A stretch of 32,651 nt of DNA from Bilabrum cf. latius (lineage: Eukaryota > Bigyra: Bicosoecida > Bigyra > Bicosoecida): positions 1 through 32,651 of the forward strand of contig CBCXTV010000013.1 of NCBI GenBank assembly GCA_965178125.1, given 5' to 3'. The notes under the pieces were generated by a model. That model saw only the letters and a list, made by a program, of their open reading frames with translations. It had not been told where the DNA came from and did not search any database. Of this stretch, positions 25,659 to 32,651 are shown one piece after another; positions within the stretch are counted from its first letter, which is position 1, and each line of letters starts with the position of its first letter. The position numbers and the translations under genes were made by a program.

Positions 25659-26677
25659 CCTCGACCACGACCATGTCAGGGGCGAACGCGACTTCGTCAA
25701 CCTCGAGCACGACCATCCCAGCGGCGAACGCGGCTTCCTCGATGGGATCCCTGACCCCGACGAAGCTTCCCCGACCTCGGCCACGTGAACCTGCAGGCGC
25801 ATTCTTGCCCGATGTGCCCGCGCAGGTGGCGGCCTGCACGGCGTGGGCGCCACCGTTTCGTCGACCAGACAGCTCAGCCACTCCGGCGACGCGCGAGGCG
25901 GCAACGTCCACGTGCATCAATCCGTGGACCGCTCTCTCCTGGTATCCGACACCACCGCAGCCGACGGACCCCCCTTCCGACAGGCCTCGCGAGGTACCGA
26001 ACCCGAGCTCCCGGCAGCAGCGCAGGCGTCATGCTTGGGGCGGCACGTGGGTGTTCGACGACGCCATTACGCTCAGCGATTGCGGGTCGAGGGTGCAGAT
26101 CGACGCGCCGCAGTCGAAGCTCTTGGCGATGGTCGTGCCCCGGAAGTCGGGCCAGTGGATTCCTCGTAGGCTGCGCTCGCGTACGATCTGGTATTTGGCT
26201 GGGGAGCAGTCGGCCGTGATCACCAACCTCAAGTGCCAGGCCTGCAGTCGGGTCAAGCAGGCGGACAGCTTCAACCCGAAGAGCTTGCGTCGGGCTCAGT
26301 ACTCGTTGCTGCATTCCCTGTGGCCCGGCTACATACGACGTACCGAGCGGTCTATTTGGTGCACGCAGTGTGCGGTGGAGGACCAGTTGATGCAGGGCAA
26401 CTTTCCGGACGGCTACTGTTTCCGGATCCGCGCCACACTCGAAATTTGCCATCAAGATCGCGTCGCGGCCAGGCTGTTTGCAGTGCACGACAGTAACGCT
26501 CTCTTCGAGCAGATCCCGCTGAGCTCCCATGCGGCCATGGACGTGGCGGAGCAGTTGCGTCGATACTGGCAGGATGCCGTGTCCTCAGACGGCCAGAGCA
26601 ACATCTTCCACAGCGACCACGTTTCGACAGACGACGACTCTGAGTTCGCACCGGGCGGACCGGAGAGCGTGCCGTGA
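25613..26677 (+). CDS. CxxC zinc protein overlapping the transposase, 354 aa
   Basis: ATG 25613 lies inside the transposase gene, which ends at 25658; the two use different frames. Residues 1-125 are Pro/Ser/Thr-rich and probably disordered. A conserved-looking domain begins near 127 (HAWGGTWVFDDAITLSDC) and leads to cysteines C208-x2-C211 (LKCQACSRVKQAD), C250-x2-C253 (WCTQCAVEDQ), C269 and C279-H280, consistent with one or two zinc sites. The tail is acidic (STDDDSEFAPGG). The region around residues 127-218 is copied into both 956-bp units and short parts into the 5.9-6.3 kb patchwork, always from this gene. Its CxxC-basic-aromatic-CxxC order is similar to the four-CxxC protein, so the two may be distant relatives. 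Function is unknown. Confidence 0.7.
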   Translation: MDPPRSRSPLGGHAVTSTTTMSGANATSSTSSTTIPAANAASSMGSLTPTKLPRPRPREPAGAFLPDVPAQVAACTAWAPPFRRPDSSATPATREAATSTCINPWTALSWYPTPPQPTDPPSDRPREVPNPSSRQQRRRHAWGGTWVFDDAITLSDCGSRVQIDAPQSKLLAMVVPRKSGQWIPRRLRSRTIWYLAGEQSAVITNLKCQACSRVKQADSFNPKSLRRAQYSLLHSLWPGYIRRTERSIWCTQCAVEDQLMQGNFPDGYCFRIRATLEICHQDRVAARLFAVHDSNALFEQIPLSSHAAMDVAEQLRRYWQDAVSSDGQSNIFHSDHVSTDDDSEFAPGGPESVP

Positions 26678-26877
26678 GGGACCGCAGCGACAGTATCGTC
26701 GCTTAGGTGAGGAGCGGGTGCCAATGCTCTTTTGAAAATGGTGCGTCGTACGTACGGCAGGAGCCGTCGGTGGGAGCGGGGCGGATCCTGCGGGAAGTCG
26801 TGGAGACTGAGGGCAGAGACTCTCGGGTCGGTCAGGGTCTCATGTAACGTGCTGTTCACCGCAGAGGTATGTGCGGA
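26678..26877. other. Intergenic, no gene seen
   Basis: 200 bp between the last gene and the 54-bp duplication; nothing recognisable. Confidence 0.5.
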
Positions 26878-26931
26878 TCTTGGTGGATCTCTCGAGGACA
26901 TGGGTGGCATACCGTTGTGCATCCGTTCCCC
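26878..26931. repeat. 54-bp flank duplication, left copy
   Basis: TCTTGGTGGATCTCTCGAGG ... ATCCGTTCCCC at 26878-26931 recurs at 27077-27130 with two mismatches (ATCTCT/ATTCCT). The two copies immediately flank the right-hand ~145-bp stem-loop repeat. Confidence 0.95.
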
Positions 26932-27076
26932 GGGGGGGGCGGTCGCAGAAGAGTGCACACGAAAACAAGAGGAAAGGAGACCAACCCCCCAAACCCACGT
27001 AGTGCGATCCTGGGGGGTACCCTATAAGGTACTAAGAATCCTTCTCCCGAAAATCGCACTACCTCGGGCCACAACG
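26930..27076. repeat. ~145-bp direct repeat, right copy, with stem-loop
   Basis: It matches 15571-15711. The outer stem GTAGTGCGA (26999-27007) / TCGCACTAC (27054-27062) is perfectly conserved. The inner stem has changed from CGGGGG/CCCCCG to TGGGGG/CTCCCG; the changed positions would still pair as G-U wobbles in RNA but are mismatches in DNA. It lies about 250 bp after the last core gene and is flanked by a 54-bp duplication. Confidence 0.9.
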
Positions 27077-27130
27077 TCTTGGTGGATTCCTCGAGGACAT
27101 GGGTGGCATACCGTTGTGCATCCGTTCCCC
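27077..27130. repeat. 54-bp flank duplication, right copy
   Basis: Second copy of 26878-26931, directly after the right stem-loop repeat. Confidence 0.95.
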
Positions 27131-27245
27131 GTCGCTCCCTAACGTCTTCAGTGGCAGGTTCGGAAAAGACACCTCCGTAGGCACGCGACAAGTCCCGGTG
27201 AAGCGGGCTCGCACCGCGCTGGGCGGGAGATCGTGAGCGCTTAGA
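27131..27245. other. Junction region before the second lap
   Basis: 115 bp that occur once in the window and lead directly into the second copy of the long direct repeat at 27246 (GGACCGGAGCTCTCGG). Whether it precedes base 1 in the genome cannot be seen. Confidence 0.6.
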
Positions 27246-27442
27246 GGACCGGAGCTCTCGGGCGGGTGCGTGTCTCGACAAACTCCCTCTTGACCACGGG
27301 CGGGGAACGTGTAGGGCGGAAGCTAAAGACACCGTAAGTAGCGGAGGGCTAACATTCCGTCCTTCGGTGAGAGCCAAAAGTTCGAGTCTGCGAGAGACTA
27401 TTATACGAAGTTCTCCCCTCCTCATACGTGCGCATAGCCTCC

Positions 27443-27661
27443 TCACGCGGTAGCGCGAGCGCGGGACCCGGACCTGTCCCTGATGGGCGTGAATCTGAAC
27501 CCGGCGTACTCTCCTAGTCTGTCACTTCCACGACCTTGTTGTCGCGGAACCACTTGCACGGAGAGGAACCTGTCGTTCAAGCGGGTGCAGCCGGACGCGC
27601 AGGTGTAGTGCATCGCCTTGCATATGTGCACGGCCAAGTAGATGCCGGAACCGTAGAGGTA
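27443..27661 (-). pseudogene. PARP-like relic, second copy
   Basis: Same sequence as 198-416, including the stop directly upstream of YLYGSGIY. Confidence 0.35.
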
Positions 27662-28450
27662 TCACACTTCCCGCGGAGCTTGGGTGGGTCTTTCGCTGCT
27701 GTCGTCTGCTCCAGAAGGTTTGCGCCAAAAACCGGAAAACTTCTAAGACAGAGGTGGGATGCCAGGAGCTCACGGTCCTGCCGGATTGGGGAGGTCCATG
27801 CCCACGCGAGCCGGGTACGCGTCCGAATCAACGCAGAGAGCAGGCACGCTGACGGCGCCAAGGACGCTCGTGGTCAGGCACACTCGATCTCGGAAAGGGC
27901 GGGAGTGCGCTCTTGCATTCGGAATGGGCGGGGATAGAGCCAGTCCAGCATGTGTGGGCGTGAAGCCGGAGGAGTTGCTCTTCCTGGGAGCATGTGCGAG
28001 ATTCCTTCTCCGCGGATCCTCTTTCGGCTTCGGCAGTCAGCAGCGCACTCTGTGGGAACGGCATTCTCCGTCGCCAACGCCGTGCATGAGAGCGCCTGCC
28101 GACAAAGTTTACGCCAAAAACCGCAAAACATGTGGGACAGAGGTGGGATGCCTGGGGCTCGCGGTTATGACACATTAGGAAGGTCCATGCCCATGTCACC
28201 GCCACCATGGCGACACGCGCCCAGACCTTGGAGGGTTTTTCAGTGGTGTCGCCTGCCGGGGAGGGTTTACGCGGAAAACCGGAGAACTTGTGCGTTTCGC
28301 GTTCCCGAAGCCCGCCATTACTCCGGGAGGGAGCCTGCCAACGAGGTGGTGCTTGGCGAAATGTGGTGGGTGGCGAAGATGTGGTACTTCGCCGTGCCTT
28401 TCTCTATGACGGCCAAGCGTGCACTCGCCATCGCGCTCGGACGCCACAGG

Positions 28451-28595
28451 AAGAGATCCCAGCACGCAGCTCCGCCGCCTCATCCAGGAGTAAGGCGAAG
28501 TCGAATCGTGAATAGCGCTTCGCACCTTCACAGAGCCGAGGATCACAGATAGGCCCCGCCTCACAGAACCCAGCGCCATAGGGCAGAGCGTGAAG
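28451..28595 (+). pseudogene. Copied 3' end of the coiled-coil gene, second copy
   Basis: Identical to 1206-1350; derived from 15150-15300. Confidence 0.75.
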
Positions 28596-29039
28596 TACCT
28601 GGCCGCTTGGCTTGGCCGGACCCCCGCCCGCCCTCCGCCGGCAGCTCCTCCCGTCCGTCCCTATGGAGGCAGATCCGCGTACCCATGCTGCGGCGGGATC
28701 CTGACACAATCCGTTCCTCTTAGTGTGTGGCCGTGGGGCATGAGTAGAGCAGCATCGGGCCCTCACCAGCCGTGGAACGGAAGCAGCTCTCCGTGCGGCA
28801 GCTGTGCGATGCACAGACCTTTTCCCAAAGATACGGATCCATTTTGCCGTCTTCCCGCGCATACTGCATCGCTCTGCAAAACTGCATTGCGCAGTGGATC
28901 CCGGAGCGTTGACTGCCAATAGCAGGCGGCCTCGCAAGGCCTTCATGGACGCAGGATTTGGGCTTCTTCATCGTAAATTTGGGGTCTGCTCAGCGCGCGA
29001 AAATTTCATCGGGTCCGTTGCGTCCGGGAAAAAGGAACG

Positions 29040-29350
29040 ATCACTGACGCCCAGCTCGTCCATACCATTACCAGGCGCGGCGGGTTGGAGCATTCGTCCT
29101 CTTTGCGCCACAAACCGTGCGAGCCGGACAGCAGGCCGAATGTCGTGTACGGCTCCGGTTGGGCAGCGAAAGCCCAGGAGCGCCGCGCCTTCGAGCTCCA
29201 TTATTGTCAGATGCCCAAAGTTGGTGCGCTGCTTTGCAACACCAACTACCGAGCCGTACGGGATTTCGTCGGCAATGGTAAGTTCGTGCACGAATTGTTC
29301 CAACGCTTCAAAATGGATCCGGACGTCGCGAGAAGGGAACTCGTCGCTTG
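29040..29350 (+). pseudogene. Diverged Rep fragment, second copy
   Basis: Same as 1795-2105: Rep residues ~480-553 with a single tyrosine in HYCQMPKVG. Confidence 0.8.
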
Positions 29351-29499
29351 CTCACCTGTGCGGAGGGGTTGGATGCCCGATGTGCAAAAGAGAGGATATT
29401 GTCCGTCGGCGTTCTCTCTTCACCTTGTGCGGAAGGGTTGGGTGCCTGATTTCAGACAGAGAAGGTCTCGTCCGTCGGGAGCGCTTAGGAATACTTCCG

Positions 29500-29635
29500 G
29501 ATGGGGCGTCCAGACGCGGTCCAGGACCTCCAGCCCGTCGGGGTCAATGTCGCCCGCGCCGTCCGTGCCTTTGACGCCCTCTGGATCGATGATGCCCACG
29601 ATCTTTGTCATCTCGGACGACACACGGCCCAGCTG
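29500..29635 (-). pseudogene. Possible minus-strand relic, second copy
   Basis: Same as 2255-2390; compositional evidence only. Confidence 0.2.
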
Positions 29636-30183
29636 CTCTTTGGTAGTGCATTACCTCATTGACCCCGGAAGCGTTGAATATTTAATGAAGACCCTTCGGA
29701 GGCTGACGAAGTTTGTCAGCTTGTCGGAGCGCAGCCTGGGTCCTTGTCAACAAACATGGAGGGTTTCGGGGCGGATTTCCAGCGTTCCGCCTTGATTTCG
29801 AGTGCACTTCGAGGTCGGGATCGAAGCGGGGCGGGCGGTTCGTCATCCTCTGTGATACGCTCAGGAGGCGCCGACTTGATGCCCACCTTGTCCCCCAATC
29901 ACTCCAGACGTAACTGGGGAACTCCTCCCGTCGTGGGCCGGGTACGCCTCCGAATCCCACGCGAGCCGTTCCCCGCGGCGCACCGATAAGTGCCGCTGCA
30001 AGCGCACCAAGACTAGAGCGTTCTGCAGAACAACGTACTCCCTTCGCTCGGGAGCGTGGCACTTCAAGCAGTGCAGTGCGCCGGTTCTCGTGCACGCCCA
30101 GTCGCGCGGACGCCGCAGGTGGCTTGGCCGTAGGATAGAATTAGTGGCGGGTCGGTTTTGCATGTCTTCCCTCTCCTCTTGAT

Positions 30184-30270
30184 ATGGTACAGAAAGGCAA
30201 GAGCCTGACGATGCAGACGGAACTCCTGGATTTCACCGCCAAACTCCTAGTCAAGACAGCCCTCGACTAA
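30184..30270 (+). pseudogene. Short relic ORF, second copy
   Basis: Same 28-codon frame as 2939-3025 (MVQKGKSLTMQTELLDF). Confidence 0.25.
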
Positions 30271-30387
30271 ACAGACGCCGAGTTATCTTGAGCAGCATCC
30301 CACGACGCAGTGATGTGGACGGCAAGGGTGATGCCATGCTTTCCGGGCCTCCCATGTGACCGCTTTTTGCGTACCGAAACACTTTCC

Positions 30388-31342
30388 GAGGTCGACGCCC
30401 CGGCGGAGCACGCCGGCGCGGCGGCAAGCGTCGATGTTGCGGGCGGCCCAGCCATGAGGCACATGATCAAGTACGCGGAAAGCACGCAGAGCGTCGTCAA
30501 TCCGTTCGTGAGCCGCGAGTTCCAAAAGGTCTTCGAGCACATCCCCCCGGAAAGCACGCAGAGCATCGTCAATCCGTTCGTGAGCCGCGAGTTCCAAAAG
30601 GTCTTCGAGCACATCCCCCGGAAAGCACGCAGAGCATCGTCAATCCGTTCGTGAGCCGCGAGTTCCAAAAGGTCTTCGAGCACATCCCCCGGATGATGTC
30701 GAGCATGCGGACGCCCTGCTCCGGATGATGTCGGCCATGCGGACGCTCTTCCCAGACCTTGCGCGGCAGCGGGACGAAAATGGAGCTCTCCCTGCACCGC
30801 AAGCACGCCGGAAACCTGGTGCACTTCCACGTATGCATGACGGACTCCGAGAGGTCGCATCGTTGTCGCGTGGCGGAGGATTTCATTTGGGCCGGCAGCA
30901 GGCCGAATGTCGTGTACGGCTTTTAGGTACCGAACCCGAGCTCCCGGCAGCAGCGCAGGCGGCATGCTTGGGGCGGCACGTGGATCTTCGACGACGCCAT
31001 TACGCTCAGCGATTGCGGGTCGAGGGTGCAGATCGACGCGCCGCAGTCGAAGCTCTTGGCGATGGTCGTGCCCCGGAAGTCGGGCCAGTGGATTCCTCAT
31101 AGGCTGCGCTCGCGTACGATCTGGTATTTGGGTGGGGAGCAGTCGGCCGTGATCACCAACCTCAAGTGCCAGGCCTGCAGTTGGGTCAAGCAGGCGGGAA
31201 CGGCATTCTCCGAGTCTCTTTGCCGATGATGTCTGAGGAGAAACCGTCCGAGAGCATTGCTGTTTCCTTGGGAGACGGCCGCAATCTTCGTGGGCGTCAA
31301 GGCGCCGGTAATATGGGAAACGAGGGCGGCATGTTGGCGCGC
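30388..31342 (+). repeat. Chimeric tandem unit 1, second lap (955 bp)
   Basis: Equivalent to 3143-4098 but one base shorter. The 72-bp repeats start at 30476, 30548 and 30619, so the last spacing is 71 bp and the frame breaks: the fusion frame ends ...HIPRKARRASSIRS. At 31041 it carries CCG, as in the intact source gene (26107), where the other unit copies have CTG. Confidence 0.9.
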
Positions 31343-31684
31343 GAGGTCGACGCCCCGGCGGAGCACGCCGGCGCGGCGGCAAGCGTCGATGTTGCGGGCG
31401 GCCCAGCCATGAGGCACATGATCAAGTACGCGGAAAGCACGCAGAGCGTCGTCAATCCGTTCGTGAGCCGCGAGTTCCAAAAGGTCTTCGAGCACATCCC
31501 CCCGGAAAGCACGCAGAGCATCGTCAATCCGTTCGTGAGCCGCGAGTTCCAGAAGGTCTTCGAGCACATCCCCCCGGAAAGCACGCAGAGCATCGTCAAT
31601 CCGTTCGTGAGCCGCGAGTTCCAAAAGGTCTTCGAGCACATCCCCCGGATGATGTCGAGCATGCGGACGCCCTGCTCCGGATGA
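31226..31684 (+). CDS. Chimeric ORF, second copy
   Basis: Same 152-residue fusion as 3982-4440: N-terminal ~54 residues of the four-CxxC protein joined in frame to three 24-residue repeats from the glycosyltransferase-like gene. It differs by Leu for Met in the GGMLAREVD segment, matching the intact parent. Expression is unknown. Confidence 0.35.
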   Translation: MMSEEKPSESIAVSLGDGRNLRGRQGAGNMGNEGGMLAREVDAPAEHAGAAASVDVAGGPAMRHMIKYAESTQSVVNPFVSREFQKVFEHIPPESTQSIVNPFVSREFQKVFEHIPPESTQSIVNPFVSREFQKVFEHIPRMMSSMRTPCSG

Positions 31685-32298
31685 TGTCGGCCATGCGGAC
31701 GCTCTTCCCAGACCTTGCGCGGCAGCGGGACGAAAATGGAGCTCTCCCTGCACCGCAAGCACGCCGGAAACCTGGTGCACTTCCACGTATGCATGACGGA
31801 CTCCGAGAGGTCGCATCGTTGTCGCGTGGCGGAGGATTTCATTTGGGCCGGCAGCAGGCCGAATGTCGTGTACGGCTTTTAGGTACCGAACCCGAGCTCC
31901 CGGCAGCAGCGCAGGCGGCATGCTTGGGGCGGCACGTGGATCTTCGACGACGCCATTACGCTCAGCGATTGCGGGTCGAGGGTGCAGATCGACGCGCTGC
32001 AGTCGAAGCTCTTGGCGATGGTCGTGCCCCGGAAGTCGGGCCAGTGGATTCCTCATAGGCTGCGCTCGCGTACGATCTGGTATTTGGGTGGGGAGCAGTC
32101 GGCCGTGATCACCAACCTCAAGTGCCAGGCCTGCAGTCGGGTCAAGCAGGCGGGAACGGCATTCTCCGAGTCTCTTTGCCGATGATGTCTGAGGAGAAAC
32201 CGTCCGAGAGCATTGCTGTTTCCTTGGGAGACGGCCGCAATCTTCGTGGGCGTCAAGGCGCCGGTAATATGGGAAACGAGGGCGGCATGTTGGCGCGC
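31343..32298 (+). repeat. 956-bp chimeric tandem unit 2, second lap
   Basis: Equivalent to 4099-5054 with the same piece order; the 72-bp repeats start at 31431, 31503 and 31575. Confidence 0.9.
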
Positions 32299-32651
32299 GA
32301 GGTCGACGCCCCGGCGGAGCACGCCGGCGCGGCGGCAAGCGTCGATGTTCAGGCGGCCCCCACATCGAGAGCGGCGGCGCGGAGGCGGCGTCCACGGGGA
32401 TGCTCGGAGAGGAGAGCGGCAAGGCAGCGCCGAAGGAGGACGCCGAAGACGACGGCGGCAAGAAGACGGAGGAGGAGGATGCTCGCGACGTATGGTCAGA
32501 CGCAGCCGCTTGGAAGGCGGGTGGCGGCGTGGCAGACGGGAAGGATGTCGGAACCTGGGGTTCATGGAAGACGCCTGCGAAGTCGTCATGGGGGGAGCCG
32601 TACGTGCCGTGGCAGGTCGCGCCGGAGCCGGCGGAGGAGGCGACATGGACT
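32182..32651 (+). pseudogene. Frameshifted four-CxxC gene copy, cut by window end
   Basis: Equivalent to 4938-5407. It carries the same first 1-base loss (GTTCAGGCGG), so the frameshift predates the 27-kb duplication. The window ends before the first cysteine pair. Confidence 0.85.

Larger units (their letters stand above)
27246..32651. repeat. Long direct repeat, copy 2 (runs off window end)
   Basis: Second copy of 1-5407, with the same order of relics. Distinguishing changes: one C missing near 30615-30619, AAAAGG for AGAAGG in the second 72-bp repeat, CCG for CTG near 31041, and ATGTTGG for ATGATGG at 31331. The smaller repeats of copy 1 recur at 27706-28293 (390-bp-spaced repeat), 27883-28070 (four-CxxC leader copy), 28451-28595 (coiled-coil gene 3' end) and 29352-29480 (66-bp tandem). 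Their details are given under copy 1. Confidence 0.95.

Noticed and set aside
1-32651. Dinoflagellate spliced-leader or relict leader sequence
   Set aside because: No match to the conserved leader was seen by eye on the plus strand, so it cannot be used to prove the host.
1-32651. Bacterial or phage origin
   Set aside because: No Shine-Dalgarno sequences before the genes, low gene density, abundant relics, and pogo-like and Rep types found in eukaryotes.
1-32651. Helitron as the source of gene-fragment capture
   Set aside because: No RepHel architecture (the helicase is SF3, not PIF1-like), and no convincing TC...CTRR termini were found around the captured pieces.

Overview
The window looks like nuclear or extrachromosomal DNA of a GC-rich protist, most plausibly a dinoflagellate. 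That is an inference. The open genes are uninterrupted, widely spaced and without Shine-Dalgarno sequences. They sit among relics, tandem repeats and dispersed repeats, and the gene types (CRESS-type Rep, pogo-like DDE transposase, GT25-like glycosyltransferase, small CxxC proteins, short basic coiled-coil proteins) suit a transposon-rich algal genome. No dinoflagellate spliced-leader sequence was seen, so the host is unproven.

Large-scale layout: bases 1-5407 recur almost identically at 27246-32651, so the window has a 27.2-kb period. It is either one lap plus 5.4 kb of a circle or tandem array, or a unit between two very long direct repeats. The two copies differ by a few substitutions and a 1-base deletion.

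Region by region (first lap): 1-3.1 kb holds relics (a PARP-like piece, a second diverged Rep fragment, a copied 3' end of the coiled-coil gene). 3.14-5.05 kb is a 956-bp unit repeated twice in tandem, itself stitched from pieces of four genes that lie intact further on. 4.9-5.9 kb is a frameshifted copy of the four-CxxC gene, and 5.9-6.4 kb is an eight-piece patchwork of the same source genes. 6.4-8.4 kb holds short repeats, a 97-bp-armed palindrome carrying a glycosyltransferase fragment, and a 398-bp satellite. 8.4-11.3 kb has no recognisable gene. 11.3-13.9 kb is a large glycosyltransferase-like gene, and 14.7-15.2 kb a small coiled-coil gene.

The core is 15.57-27.08 kb. Two direct repeats of about 145 bp, each with a stem-loop, bracket six plus-strand genes: Rep (HUH endonuclease plus SF3 helicase), a CxxC protein, a four-CxxC protein, a coiled-coil protein, a DDE transposase, and another CxxC protein overlapping the transposase end. 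Short AGCACTAC repeats lie between the left stem-loop and Rep, a layout like a rolling-circle origin. My reading is a large mobile or episomal element with two unrelated DNA-processing enzymes plus accessory zinc proteins, whose genes are repeatedly sampled into chimeric copies joined at 2-4-base overlaps. Protein families were assigned by eye from motifs; no database search was possible.
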